64,000 nt of DNA from Lysobacter arenosi (GCF_016613475.2 NZ_CP071517.1:1612001-1676000); one strand, 5' to 3'; shown: positions 1 to 9,865, counted from the stretch's first letter. Notes: generated by a model not told the origin, from the sequence alone. Translations and numbers: made by a program.

Positions 1-1779
1 GCATTGCCGTTGGCCTGGTACAGCCCGCCCAGGCTGCTCCACAGGTCCGCGTCGTCCGGCTTCAACGACACGGCCGTGCGATACGATTCGATCGCCGCGG
101 GCACGTCGCCGCTGGTGTACTGGTGGTAGCCCCGCTCCTGGAACACTCCCGCATCGCGTGGACGCAACTTGCGCGCGCGTTCGAAATAGTCGAGCGCCAG
201 ATCGCCGCGACCCTGCGCGCTGGCAACGCCCGCGAGGCCCCAGGTAAGCCTCCGCGCGCAGCGCCGGATCGACCAGCGCATGCGTGTACTGCTCGATGGC
301 GGCCTCGGACTCGCCGCGGGCGCGATGCAGGTCGCCCATCGCCAGGCTCACTTCGCGCAGCGAGGGGTCCATGTCCGATGCGCGCTTGCAGGCCGATTGC
401 GCGCGTTCGAACGCGGCCGTGTCGCGCGCGGATTCGAAGCGTTCGATCTCGGCGCGGCAGATGCCGGCCTGGGCGCGCGCAAAGCCCGGATCGATCGCCA
501 GTGCGCCGCGGAAATAGTTGATCGCGCTGGCGGGGTTGGCCTTGTCGCCGCGCACGCGGATCTCCTGCTGGCCCTTGAGGTAGGCGTCGTAGGCGGCGAC
601 GTTTCGCGTCGGCGTCAAACGCCGTGCCAACGCCTGCCGCGCCGAATCCAGTCCGGTGCCCGGCAGGACGCCCACCAGCGCCTGCACCACTTCGTTGGCA
701 ATGTCGCTTTGCAGGGCGAACACGTCACCGGTCTCGCGATCGTAGCTATGAGCCCACAACGTGAAACCCGTGCGCGTATCGGACAAGCGCGCGCTTATCC
801 GCACCCTGGGACCCTCGCGGCGGACGCTGGCGTCGAGCAGCGTGGCCACGCCGAGCTGGGCGCCCAGGGCCTTGATGTCGACCTGCTGCTTGCCGCGTCC
901 GGGCGCGGCGACCACGCGCAGGCCGGGTACGCCGGCCAGGGCGTCGTGCATCTCCACGCCCAGGCCTTCGGCGAAGTAGCCGTCGCGGCTGTCGGTGCTG
1001 AGGCTGACGAAGGGCAGCACCGCGATCGAGGCCTCCGCCACCGGCGCCGCAGTGCGTTCACGCTCGCCGAACCAGTAACCGCCGGCAGCGATGGCCAACA
1101 GCGCCGCAGCTGCCAACCACCATCGGCGCCGTGCCAGCGCCCTGCGCCGGGTACGGAATGCGGTGGGCACCACCGCCGGAGGCGTCGCGAGCGGCGCTTC
1201 GTCCTCGGGCGCCAGCGCGAACCCCGCCTCGTCGGCCAATGTCCCGGCGCTGGCGGCGCGGTAGCCGGCTGCGTGGTGGGCATCATCGACCGCCGGCGCC
1301 TCGGCCTCGTTGGCCGCCACGTTCATCGATGGCGGCACCGATTGCCTGACTGCGGCGACACCTTCGAGCGGATCGGCCGCCGGCTCGGCCCGGGCGGGGG
1401 GTTCCTGCGACTCGGACCCGGCTTCGGCCGCGGCCTTGAGTTCGCCGATGAACCGGTACCCCAGGGCGTGCTGGGTCTGGATGAAGCGGGGCCGCTGCGA
1501 GTCGTCGCCCAGGGCGTGACGGAGCTGGGCGATCACCCGGGTCAGGACGCCGGGGGTGACATGGCGGTGCCCCCATACCTGGTCCAGAAGTTCGTCGCGA
1601 CCGACCAGCTCGCCGGCCCGGCGCAGCAGCAGCAGCAGCACCGCGAAGGCCTTCGGCTCGACCGTCTGGGGTGTTCCGGCACGCGACAAGGTATGCGCGG
1701 TCGCGTCGACCACGATGTCGTCGAATCGGTAACTTTCGGTGGTTAGCCCGCCCTGGCCTGCCATCCCGTTCGGATTCAT
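1..1779 (-). CDS. CadC-type winged-helix regulator with TolB-like and TPR domains (3' partial, frameshifted)
   Basis: Read from an ATG at 1779 (an in-frame ATG also lies at 1764). Residues about 14-110 form an OmpR/CadC winged-helix DNA-binding domain, including the stretch LTRVIAQLRHALGDD. A charged, proline-rich linker follows, then one membrane helix near residues 221-237 after the basic ARRRWW. The outer part starts with a TolB/adenylate-cyclase-associated-like segment (SIAVLPFVSLSTD, residue about 250) and continues with TPR-like helices from about residue 395. This is the usual architecture of one-component membrane regulators that bind DNA in the cytoplasm and sense outside it. The reading frame breaks at 238-241, where a CCCC run precedes AGG; removing one C restores clear TPR sequence to the window edge. 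The gene runs off the left end. The ligand and target genes are unknown; it is divergent from the YkvA-like gene. Confidence 0.75.
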   Translation of the reverse strand, partial: MNPNGMAGQGGLTTESYRFDDIVVDATAHTLSRAGTPQTVEPKAFAVLLLLLRRAGELVGRDELLDQVWGHRHVTPGVLTRVIAQLRHALGDDSQRPRFIQTQHALGYRFIGELKAAAEAGSESQEPPARAEPAADPLEGVAAVRQSVPPSMNVAANEAEAPAVDDAHHAAGYRAASAGTLADEAGFALAPEDEAPLATPPAVVPTAFRTRRRALARRRWWLAAAALLAIAAGGYWFGERERTAAPVAEASIAVLPFVSLSTDSRDGYFAEGLGVEMHDALAGVPGLRVVAAPGRGKQQVDIKALGAQLGVATLLDASVRREGPRVRISARLSDTRTGFTLWAHSYDRETGDVFALQSDIANEVVQALVGVLPGTGLDSARQALARRLTPTRNVAAYDAYLKGQQEIRVRGDKANPASAINYFRGALAIDPGFARAQAGICRAEIERFESARDTAAFERAQSACKRASDMDPSLREVSLAMGDLHRARGESEAAIEQYTHALVDPALRAEAYLGPRGRCQRAGSRRSGARLFRTRAQVASTRCGSVPGAGLPPVHQRRRARGDRIVSHGRVVEAGRRGPVEQPGRAVPGQRQC

Positions 1780-1919
1780 CGGCAAAACCTCATGGCGCCC
1801 TCATCAACCAGAGCGGACGATGAGGAAAGGCACGCACGGCCATCATGACTCATGTCTGCCGGTGGAGGAACCTGATCCGGCGCCGCAAGAACGGTGCCAT
1901 CCCCCCCACGGAGACCGTC

Positions 1920-2573
1920 ATGAACGCCATCATTTCCAACCCGAACCAGCTGTCCGCTTCCCTGCCGACCATCCTGGACGTGCCGTTTGAAGGCTCGGGC
2001 CGTCGCCACAACATCAATGGCTTCGACCTGCGCAATGCCGATGTCGACCGCTTCAACGGCCTGCTCGCCCGCCTCGGCCGGACCCAGTCGCTGGACACCG
2101 ACCAGCTGGCCAGCGCGGCCCGCGAATTGTGCGATCGCAGCATCCACGACTTCTCGCCGCCGAGCATCCGCCAGCGCCTGCGCCGGATCGCCGCGGTCGA
2201 ACAGATGGTCGGCGACGCCCGCTGGGAACCGGCCAATGACGCGGTCGATACCGCCCAGCTGATCGTCGACTATGCCCGCAGCCGCGACGACCTGATCCCG
2301 GACTGGCTGCCCAAGGTCGGCCGTCTCGACGACGCGATCGTGGTCGACGCCGCGTGGCCGAAGGTGTTCGCCGAGGTCGAGGACTACCTCGACTACGTCC
2401 GCCTGCGCAGCCTGGAAGCGCACCGCCGGGGTTGCGCGGTCGCCGCCTTCGAGTTCGGCCGCAAGGACTGGGAGCAGATGCGCTATGAGGAAGCGGTCTA
2501 TGCCGAGCACGAGCGCCAGATCCGCGAGAGCAGCTACCTGCCCGGTTCAGTGTCCATGTTCCGCGTGCACTGA
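1920..2573 (+). CDS. YkvA-like (DUF1232) protein, copy 1
   Basis: 217 aa, starting at the ATG at 1920 after GGAG; an upstream in-frame start at 1845 would add a basic leader without a better ribosome site. Residues about 123-139 (DDLIPDWLPKVGRLDDA) match the core of the YkvA/DUF1232 family, which is normally a short membrane-associated domain of unknown function. The rest is hydrophilic and helical, and no clear membrane helix is visible. The C-terminal part carries AWP...VEDYLDYVRLR, which is repeated in the next gene, so the two are paralogs. Function is unknown. It is divergent from the CadC-like regulator, which could control it (inference from arrangement only). Confidence 0.7.
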   Translation: MNAIISNPNQLSASLPTILDVPFEGSGRRHNINGFDLRNADVDRFNGLLARLGRTQSLDTDQLASAARELCDRSIHDFSPPSIRQRLRRIAAVEQMVGDARWEPANDAVDTAQLIVDYARSRDDLIPDWLPKVGRLDDAIVVDAAWPKVFAEVEDYLDYVRLRSLEAHRRGCAVAAFEFGRKDWEQMRYEEAVYAEHERQIRESSYLPGSVSMFRVH

Positions 2574-2590
2574 ACGGCGGCATCGTCGGA

Positions 2591-2640
2591 GCCAGCTTGC
2601 TGGCAACCTGCGACGCCGACGTGGTCGCCAGCAAGCTGGC
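2591..2640. repeat. REP-like inverted repeat
   Basis: Two perfect 14-base complementary arms, GCCAGCTTGCTGGC at 2591-2604 and GCCAGCAAGCTGGC at 2627-2640, are separated by 22 bases. Each arm is itself almost palindromic. The layout resembles REP/BIME-type intergenic repeats of Xanthomonadales and pseudomonads. It lies just after the first YkvA-like gene. Confidence 0.65.
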
Positions 2641-2667
2641 CCCTGCGAAGGCGCCTGGGAAAGCACG

Positions 2668-2694
2668 GGAGGCCGCCGAAAGGCGGCCTCCTTG
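2668..2694 (+). terminator. Rho-independent terminator-like hairpin
   Basis: A 10-bp perfect GC-rich stem (GGAGGCCGCC / GGCGGCCTCC) closes a GAAA tetraloop at 2678-2681. Only two T residues follow, so the U-tract is weak. It separates the two YkvA-like genes. Confidence 0.55.
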
Positions 2695-2835
2695 CGTCCG
2701 GGGTCTGCAACGCCATCGGTCACCGTCACCATTGACCGAAGAAACTTCACGGGCATGGGCGCATCATCGGACTCCCGGCTCGCACGCCGCCGGCCAATGC
2801 GAGTCCAGACCACCCGGCCGGAAGCGAGGTGTGTC

Positions 2836-3468
2836 ATGCGTCAGCACCATCCGACACCCACCCCCGAACCCTTGCCGTTCGACCACATGTACAGCGGCAT
2901 GCAGGCGCGTCGCTACGCCGACGAGATCCCGCTGGCCGAAGCGGCGGTCGCACGTTTCGACCAGCTGCTGCACGAGATCCACGCCGACGCCCCGCGCGTC
3001 AACGCCGACCGCATGCAGCAACTGGCGGCCTGGCTGCTGAAGCTGCCGGCCGACCACGCCCACGACGTCATCGATTCGCGCCTTCAGCGCGTGCACGAAC
3101 TGCGCCTGATGCTCGCCGACGAGGACTGGGACAGCGACGCGGCGACGCGCGCGCGGATCGGCCAGCTGCTGGCCTACATCGATCGCGAGGACGACCTGAT
3201 CGCCGACCACACGCCGGTGCTCGGCCAGCTCGACGACGTGCTGATGATCGAGCTGGCCTGGCCGGCCTTCGCCGACGACGTCGAGGACTACCGCGACTAC
3301 TGCGAGTACCGCCGCATCGAGCACCCGGCCGGGCCACCGCCGGCCAGGCGCGCAGCGTGGGTGCGCGACCGTCTCGACGAGCTGGCGCTGTGGCAGCACA
3401 TGCTGTGGGTTCGCGAGCAGCACTACGCACCGTGGAACCTGCCGGCCCAGTTGTTCCGCGTCAGTTGA
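2836..3468 (+). CDS. YkvA-like (DUF1232) protein, copy 2
   Basis: 210 aa, from the ATG at 2836 after a GAAGCGAGG ribosome site. It is paralogous to the gene ending at 2573: residue 119 starts DDLIADHTPVLGQLDDV, the YkvA-type core, and AWP...VEDYRDYCEYR and a final LPAQLFRVS correspond to AWP...VEDYLDYVRLR and the terminal LPGSVSMFRVH of copy 1. The Pro after the DLI motif is replaced by Ala (DLIAD, not DLIPD). Both copies are larger than the usual YkvA domain and share the same N-terminal plan of short helices. No enzyme motif, signal peptide or membrane helix is visible. Function unknown; the tandem arrangement points to local duplication followed by divergence. Confidence 0.68.
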   Translation: MRQHHPTPTPEPLPFDHMYSGMQARRYADEIPLAEAAVARFDQLLHEIHADAPRVNADRMQQLAAWLLKLPADHAHDVIDSRLQRVHELRLMLADEDWDSDAATRARIGQLLAYIDREDDLIADHTPVLGQLDDVLMIELAWPAFADDVEDYRDYCEYRRIEHPAGPPPARRAAWVRDRLDELALWQHMLWVREQHYAPWNLPAQLFRVS

Positions 3469-3601
3469 CCGGTGCCGTGTCGTGGCCGGACGGATGGCCT
3501 GACGGGAGGCTGTCAAGGCTTGTACGCGCCGGCCGGACTGATAGGCTGGCCTGTGCCGCGCCGGTCGTGGTTCGACCGAGCCGCCCGACGTCCAGGACAG
3601 C

Positions 3602-6600
3602 ATGACAGCACCCCGTTTCGTTCATCTCCACCTGCACAGCGAGTACTCCCTCGCCGACTCGACGATCCGCATCGGCGAGATGGTCAAACGCTGCGTGGCG
3701 CTGTCGCAGCCGGCGGTCGCGCTGACCGACCTCGACAACCTGTTCGCCACGGTCAAGTTCTACAAGGCGGCCGAAGGCGCCGGCATCAAGCCGATCATCG
3801 GTGCCGACGTCGGCCTGGCCGACGGCAACGAAACCGCTTCGCACATGACCCTGCTGTGCCGGGACCGCAACGGCTACCTGACGCTGTCGCGCCTGCTCAG
3901 CCGCGCCTGGATGGAAGGGCACCGCACCGACGGCGTCGCCCTGCGCCCGGAATGGCTGCGCGAGGACAACGCCGGCCTGTTCGCCCTGGTCGGCCGCAAT
4001 AGCCTGGCCGGACGCATGGCCGTGGGCGGCCGCCACGAACTGGCCGAGGCCTGGCTGGCCGACTGGCGCGGCTCGTTCGGCGAGCGCCTGCACCTGGAGT
4101 TGACCCGCACCGGTCGCGACGGCGAGGACGCGTTCAATTCGTTCGCCCTGCATGCCGCCTCGACGCGCGGCATCCCGGTCATCGCCAGCAACGACGTGCG
4201 CTTCCTCGACCGCGACGGCTTCGAGGCGCACGAGGCACGCGTGTGCATCGCCTCCGGTCGCGTCCTCGACGATCCCAAGCGGCCCAAGGACTACACCGAA
4301 GAGCAGTACCTGAAGTCGTCGCAGGAAATGGCGGCGCTGTTCGCCGACATCCCCGACGCGATCGACAATGCCGTCTCGCTGGCCACGCGCTGCAACGTCG
4401 AGATGAAGCTCGGCGAGTACGCGCTGCCGGCGTTCCCGGTGCCGAGCGAGCACACCATCGAATCGTGGCTGCGCAACAGCGCGCGCGAGGGCCTGGACAA
4501 GCGCCTGGAGAAGGCACCTCTCGCGCCGGGCAAGACGCGCGAAGAGTACGACGCGCGCCTGGAGATCGAGCTCGACGTCATCATCAAGATGGGGTTCCCC
4601 GGCTACTTCCTGATCGTGGCCGACTTCATCAACTGGGCCAAGGACCACGACATCCCGGTCGGCCCGGGTCGTGGTTCCGGTGCCGGTTCGCTGGTGGCTT
4701 GGGCGCTGGGCATCACCGATCTCGATCCCCTGCCCTACGACCTGCTGTTCGAGCGATTCCTCAATCCCGAACGCGTGTCGATGCCCGACTTCGACATCGA
4801 CTTCTGCATGGACCGTCGCGACGAGGTCATCGACTACGTCGCGCGCAAGTACGGCCGCGACCGCGTCAGCCAGATCATCACCTACGGCACCATGGCGGCC
4901 AAGGCCGTGGTGCGCGACAGCGGTCGCGTGCTCGGCCATCCGTACGGCTTCGTCGACGGCATCGCCAAGCTCATTCCGAACACGCTAGGCATCTCGCTGG
5001 ACGATGCACTGGGCGAATCGGAAGCGGCCAAGTCCGACAACAACCTCGCCTCGCCCGAGCTGATCCAGCGCTACCACGCCGAAGAGGACGTGCGCGACCT
5101 GCTCGACCTGGCGCGCAGCCTCGAGGACCTCACCCGCAACGCCGGCAAGCACGCCGGCGGCGTGGTGATCGCGCCGAGTCCGCTGAGCGACTTCTGCCCG
5201 CTGTTCGCCGAACACGACGGCGAGGGTCGCGGCAAGAGCCCGGTCACGCAGTTCGACAAGGACGACGTCGAAGCCGTCGGCCTGGTCAAGTTCGACTTCC
5301 TCGGCCTGCGCACGCTGACGATCATCGACTGGGCGGTGAAGGCGATCAACAAGCGCCGCGCCACCGCGGGCGAGCCTGCCCTCGACATCGCCACGCTGCC
5401 GCTCGACGACAAGCTCAGTTACGAGCTGTTCGCGCGCGGCGACACGGTCGCGGTGTTCCAGTTCGAATCACGCGGCATGCGCGAGCTGCTCAAGCGCGCG
5501 CGCCCCGACACCTTCGAGGACATCATCGCGCTGGCCGCGTTGTTCCGTCCCGGCCCGCTGGGCTCGGGAATGGACCGCGAATGGGTCGACCGCAAGCACG
5601 GCAACACCGAAGTCTCCTACCCGCACGAATCGCTGGAACCGGTGCTGTCGCCGACTTACGGCGTCATCGTGTACCAGGAACAGGTGATGCAGATCGCCCA
5701 GGTGCTGGCCGGCTACACGCTCGGCGGCGCCGACATGCTGCGTCGCGCGATGGGCAAGAAGAAGCCCGAGGAGATGGCCAAGGAGCGCGCCAAGTTCGAG
5801 GCCGGCTGCGCCGAGCGTGGCATTGCCGCGCGCCAGGCCAGCCCGATCTTCGACTTGATGGAGAAGTTCGCCGAGTACGGCTTCAACAAGTCGCACTCGG
5901 CCGCCTATGCGCTGGTCGCCTACCAGACCGCCTGGCTGAAGGTGCACTACCCGTCGGAGTTCATGGCCGCGGTGCTGTCCTCGGACATGGACAACACCGA
6001 CAAGGTCACCTCCTTCCTCGACGAATGCCGGGTGATGGGACTGACGGTGCTGCGCCCGGACGTCGACGAGTCGGCGTACATGTTCGAGGCCAAGGACGCG
6101 ACCACGATCCGCTACGGCATCGGCGCGGTGAAAGGCGTCGGCCGCGGCGCCTGCGAAGCGATCGTGGAAGCGCGCCGCGCCGGCCCGTTCGCGGACCTGC
6201 TCGATTTCGCCAAGCGCGTCGACAGCGGCAAGCTCAACCGCCGCGCACTGGAGGCACTGACCCAGGCCGGCGCGCTCGACAAGCTCGGCAAGAACCGCGC
6301 GAGCCTGATGCTGCAGCTGCCGGAAGTGCTCAAGGCCACCGACCAGCTGGCGCGCGAGCGCGAGGCCGGACAGGTCTCGCTGTTCGGCGGATTCGACACG
6401 ACGACGCCGGCGCTGCACATCGACTTGCCTGAGACCGACGAGTGGCCGCTGACGCAGATCCTCAACGGCGAACGCGACACGCTCGGCCACTACCTCAGCG
6501 GCCACCCGTTCGATCCGTACCGCGATGAAGTCCGCGGCCTGATCGGCAACGACCTGGCCGGGCTGGAGAAGATCTGGGAGAACCGCCCTGAACCTGCGCG

Positions 6601-7120
6601 CGGCAGTTGGCGCCAGGAAGTGGAGACGGTCGTCGCCGGCCAGGTCGTCGGCCTGCGCAAGAAGGGCGACAGCCAGATGTTCGTGCAGATCGAGGACGGC
6701 CGCGGCCGCATCGAATGCGCCTTCTTCAACGAGACCTACAGCGAGTTCGCGCAGTTGCTGGTGCGTGACCGGTTGCTGGTGATCCAGGGCAACCTGCGCG
6801 AGGACACCTTCAGCGGCGGTTTCGCGCTGCGCGCGGTGCGCTGCTGGGATTACGAGCAGGTGTGCACGCGCAATGCGCAGCGGCTGTCGCTGCGGCTGGA
6901 CCTGCGCGAACCGGGCACGTGGCAGCGCGTCGATACGGTGCTGGCGGGCAACCGCCCGGGTTCGACGCCGATCCGCCTGGACCTGCTGGTGCGCAAGGGC
7001 AGCGCGGGCATGCTCGACCTCAACGGCACGCAGTCGGTGCGGATCGATGCGGAACTGGCGTCGAAGCTGCGATCGACGCCGGGCGTAAGGGCGGTGAAGG
7101 TTACGTTGGCGAAACCCTAG
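3602..7120 (+). CDS. dnaE: DNA polymerase III subunit alpha
   Basis: 1172 aa, the catalytic subunit of the replicative polymerase (E. coli DnaE is 1160 aa). The N-terminal PHP domain opens with FVHLHLHSEYSLADST (residues 6-21). The polymerase active site shows the glycine-rich GRGSGAGSLVAW near residue 357 and the acidic triplet PDFDIDFC with D396, D398 and D400. The later HAGGVVIAP, beta-clamp and OB-fold regions (GQVVGLRKKGDSQMFVQIED) follow in normal order. The frame is intact over 3.5 kb. As in xanthomonads it is followed on the same strand by accA and tilS, but a reverse-strand glycosidase gene sits between dnaE and accA. Confidence 0.98.
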   Translation: MTAPRFVHLHLHSEYSLADSTIRIGEMVKRCVALSQPAVALTDLDNLFATVKFYKAAEGAGIKPIIGADVGLADGNETASHMTLLCRDRNGYLTLSRLLSRAWMEGHRTDGVALRPEWLREDNAGLFALVGRNSLAGRMAVGGRHELAEAWLADWRGSFGERLHLELTRTGRDGEDAFNSFALHAASTRGIPVIASNDVRFLDRDGFEAHEARVCIASGRVLDDPKRPKDYTEEQYLKSSQEMAALFADIPDAIDNAVSLATRCNVEMKLGEYALPAFPVPSEHTIESWLRNSAREGLDKRLEKAPLAPGKTREEYDARLEIELDVIIKMGFPGYFLIVADFINWAKDHDIPVGPGRGSGAGSLVAWALGITDLDPLPYDLLFERFLNPERVSMPDFDIDFCMDRRDEVIDYVARKYGRDRVSQIITYGTMAAKAVVRDSGRVLGHPYGFVDGIAKLIPNTLGISLDDALGESEAAKSDNNLASPELIQRYHAEEDVRDLLDLARSLEDLTRNAGKHAGGVVIAPSPLSDFCPLFAEHDGEGRGKSPVTQFDKDDVEAVGLVKFDFLGLRTLTIIDWAVKAINKRRATAGEPALDIATLPLDDKLSYELFARGDTVAVFQFESRGMRELLKRARPDTFEDIIALAALFRPGPLGSGMDREWVDRKHGNTEVSYPHESLEPVLSPTYGVIVYQEQVMQIAQVLAGYTLGGADMLRRAMGKKKPEEMAKERAKFEAGCAERGIAARQASPIFDLMEKFAEYGFNKSHSAAYALVAYQTAWLKVHYPSEFMAAVLSSDMDNTDKVTSFLDECRVMGLTVLRPDVDESAYMFEAKDATTIRYGIGAVKGVGRGACEAIVEARRAGPFADLLDFAKRVDSGKLNRRALEALTQAGALDKLGKNRASLMLQLPEVLKATDQLAREREAGQVSLFGGFDTTTPALHIDLPETDEWPLTQILNGERDTLGHYLSGHPFDPYRDEVRGLIGNDLAGLEKIWENRPEPARGSWRQEVETVVAGQVVGLRKKGDSQMFVQIEDGRGRIECAFFNETYSEFAQLLVRDRLLVIQGNLREDTFSGGFALRAVRCWDYEQVCTRNAQRLSLRLDLREPGTWQRVDTVLAGNRPGSTPIRLDLLVRKGSAGMLDLNGTQSVRIDAELASKLRSTPGVRAVKVTLAKP

Positions 7121-7144
7121 GGCAACTGACCAGCACCGTTCGCC

Positions 7145-9616
7145 CTAGTACTTCAGCTCAACCTTCCAGTCACGGCGGGCCTGCGGCACGCGGATGACGA
7201 CCGACTGCTGCTGCGCATCGAAGCTCCAGTCGCCCACCGCCTTCCCGTCAACGCGCAACGACGAAGGCTTCCGCGCCACGCCATACACCGTCACTTCGAC
7301 ATCGCCCCACCACGGCGCGAAGCCGTCGTGCACGACGTGCGACGTCACCGTCGCCCCGCGTCTGGCCACCTCGCACGCATACGCGACACGCAGCAGCGAC
7401 CCGTCCTTGTAGGCCTGGCTCTCACCATCGTCCTGATACAGCGACCCGCCGCACTCGCCCTCGGCCCTGGGCAGGTACACCTGCAGCTGCAACGGCCCTG
7501 CCGGCTTCTCGCCCGTGTGCTGCACCACCGCCTGCATCGGCACGATCGCGCCGGCGCGCGCGAACAACGGCGTCGTCGCCGGGCGCGGATCGAGCTTGAT
7601 CGGATCCTTCTGCGCGACATGGCGCTGCGAGGTGCCGAACGCATACCACTCGCCCGGCGGCAGCACGATCTGGTGCGCATCCAGGCGTTCGTCGCTGACG
7701 GGCGCCACGAACAGATCCGGCCCGAACAGAAAATCGCGGTCGTTGCCGTAAAACGCCTGCGCCTGCGGGTACTGCAGGAACACCGGCCGCATGATCGGCA
7801 GGCCAGTGCGCGCGTTCTCTTCGGCCACGGTGTAGAGGTACGGCATCAACCGGTAGCGCAACTCGATCGCCTGGCGACGCAGCGCCTCATGCTGCGGCCC
7901 GTCGACCCAGGCTTCGTGCGGACGAGTGTCGGTTGCGGCGTGGTTGCGAAACACCGGATTGAACGCGCCGAGCTGGAACCAGCGCGTCAGCAGGTCCGGC
8001 GGCGGCGAACCGATGAAGCCGCCGACGTCGTCACCGGCCAGCGCCATGCCCGACAGCCCCAGGCTCAGCAGGTTCGGCGTGCTCTGTGCGAGGTGGTGCC
8101 ACGTGGCGCTGTTGTCGCCGGTCCAGGTGGCGGCGTAGCGCTGGGTGCCGGCGTAGGCGGCACGCGTGAGCACGAACGGACGCTGCTCCGGCTGCAGCTT
8201 CACCAGGCCCTCGTAGGTCGCGCGCGCATTGAGCATGCCGTAGACGTTGTGTATGGCGCGGTGGTCGCGCTGGCTGCCGTCGTCCATGCGATGCACTGCG
8301 TCGGGCGACATGGTGTTGCCGGGCACGTTGAACACCGACGGCTCGTTCATGTCGTTCCAGTAGCCGGCCGCGCCCATTGCGCTGAACTCGCGGTACAACC
8401 CGCCCCACCAGTCGCGCACGCGCGTCAAAGTGAAGTCAGGGAAAACGGCATCGCCCGGCCACACCGGTCCGATGTACAGCGAGCCATCCGGGTTGCGGAT
8501 GAAGGCATCGGCCGCCATGCCCGAGTCGAACGGCGCGTACCCCGTGCCCGGCGCGTGCTTGATGTGCAGGTCGGTGATCAGCACCGTGCGCAGTCCCTGC
8601 GCGCGCAGGTCGGCGATCATCTGCTCGAAGTGCGGGAACTGCTTGCGATCGACGGTGAACGGCGCGTAGCCCTGCTGGAAGTCGATATCGAGGTAGATCG
8701 CGTCGCTGGGGATGCGGTGCTCGCGAAGCTGCGCGGCAATCTCGCGAACCTTGCTCTCCGGGTTGTAGCTGTAGCGCGACTGCTGGAAACCGAGCGCCCA
8801 CATCGGCGGCAGCGGCGTGCGTCCGGTCAGCGCGGTGTAGCGCTCCAGCACGCGCGACGGTTGCGGGCCGGCGATGAAGTAGTAGTCCAGTGCGCCGCCT
8901 TCAGCGCCGAACGAGAAGTAGTCCTCCGACTCCTTGCCGAAGTCGAAGCTGCTGCGCGAGGTGTTGTCGAAGAACAGCCCATACGCGGTTCCCGCGCGCA
9001 GGCCGATGAAGAACGGGATCGACTTGTACAGCGGGTCGCTATGGCCCTGCCATCCGTAGGCGTCGGAGTTCCATAGGGTGAAGGCGCGACCACGACGATC
9101 GATCGGACCGGCCTTGTCGCCCAGGCCGTAGAAGTGCGCATCGGCCGGCATCTCCTTCCAGCTGCGCACGCGCGGTCCGTGCGGGCTGCCGGACCAGGCC
9201 ATCGGCATCTGCGCGGAGTCGGCCAGCAGGACCTGTCCGCTGCGATCGGCAAATTCCACGCGAAGCGGTTGCTTGCGGATCACGGCGACGACGTCGCCAG
9301 AAGCGATCCTCACCGCATCGGCCGCATCGGCGACGTCGACCCTGGCCGGCGCCGCGCCCGGCACGACTGCCCACGACGGCGTCTCGTCGAAGCGACCGTC
9401 GGGCGCCAGCGTGACGCGATACACGCCCTCGCCGATTACCGTCACGCGTACCCGCGCCGGGCCGGAGACGACCTCGGCACCCTTGGCCTGGACCTCGACC
9501 CGGTCGACCGCGCCGACATGCCGCCAGCCCTGGGCCACCGCCGGCGTGATGCCGGAAAGCACGCACGCCATCGCCGCCACCGCGGCACATCCCCATCCGT
9601 TGGCACGTCCCTTCAT
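7145..9616 (-). CDS. Secreted glycoside hydrolase family 31 (alpha-glucosidase-like)
   Basis: 823 aa from the ATG at 9616, which has GGGAG upstream. Residues 1-29 form a Sec signal peptide ending near PAVAQG. The GH31 catalytic barrel includes YLDIDFQQGYAPF, the nucleophile motif WNDMNEPSVF (Asp422) and the acid/base region TWTGDNSATW (Asp501). The following LGLSGMALAGDDVGGF and RYRLMPYLY segments are also GH31 signatures. A C-terminal beta domain ends with VRVPQARRDWKVELKY-like strands. It probably acts in the periplasm or outside the cell on alpha-glucosides; substrate and exact specificity (glucosidase, xylosidase, other) cannot be told. It is convergent with dnaE (24-bp gap) and divergent from accA. 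Confidence 0.9.
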   Translation of the reverse strand: MKGRANGWGCAAVAAMACVLSGITPAVAQGWRHVGAVDRVEVQAKGAEVVSGPARVRVTVIGEGVYRVTLAPDGRFDETPSWAVVPGAAPARVDVADAADAVRIASGDVVAVIRKQPLRVEFADRSGQVLLADSAQMPMAWSGSPHGPRVRSWKEMPADAHFYGLGDKAGPIDRRGRAFTLWNSDAYGWQGHSDPLYKSIPFFIGLRAGTAYGLFFDNTSRSSFDFGKESEDYFSFGAEGGALDYYFIAGPQPSRVLERYTALTGRTPLPPMWALGFQQSRYSYNPESKVREIAAQLREHRIPSDAIYLDIDFQQGYAPFTVDRKQFPHFEQMIADLRAQGLRTVLITDLHIKHAPGTGYAPFDSGMAADAFIRNPDGSLYIGPVWPGDAVFPDFTLTRVRDWWGGLYREFSAMGAAGYWNDMNEPSVFNVPGNTMSPDAVHRMDDGSQRDHRAIHNVYGMLNARATYEGLVKLQPEQRPFVLTRAAYAGTQRYAATWTGDNSATWHHLAQSTPNLLSLGLSGMALAGDDVGGFIGSPPPDLLTRWFQLGAFNPVFRNHAATDTRPHEAWVDGPQHEALRRQAIELRYRLMPYLYTVAEENARTGLPIMRPVFLQYPQAQAFYGNDRDFLFGPDLFVAPVSDERLDAHQIVLPPGEWYAFGTSQRHVAQKDPIKLDPRPATTPLFARAGAIVPMQAVVQHTGEKPAGPLQLQVYLPRAEGECGGSLYQDDGESQAYKDGSLLRVAYACEVARRGATVTSHVVHDGFAPWWGDVEVTVYGVARKPSSLRVDGKAVGDWSFDAQQQSVVIRVPQARRDWKVELKY

Positions 9617-9865
9617 CACGGCTCCCAAGACTCGCCCCTCCCGCTACAGCGCGGCATGAGCGATTCAAGCACGCGCCCGCGCCGCCCCGACGCCGGCAGG
9701 CGATGAATACGACTTCATTGCCTCGACTTCATGGCCGTTTGGCGCCGATCGGCGGTGATCGATGGGATTGGGCGGTCTTGGCCGGCCGATCGGCGCAGGC
9801 CACACGTCTCGGTACGGTCGCCCTCCCTCGGCTAGACTGTCGGCTTTCCGGCCAACGGCCCCCGC

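Noticed and set aside
4243..6432. 729-codon second frame inside dnaE
   Set aside because: Arg/Ala/Gly-rich out-of-frame translation within dnaE; no conserved sequence.
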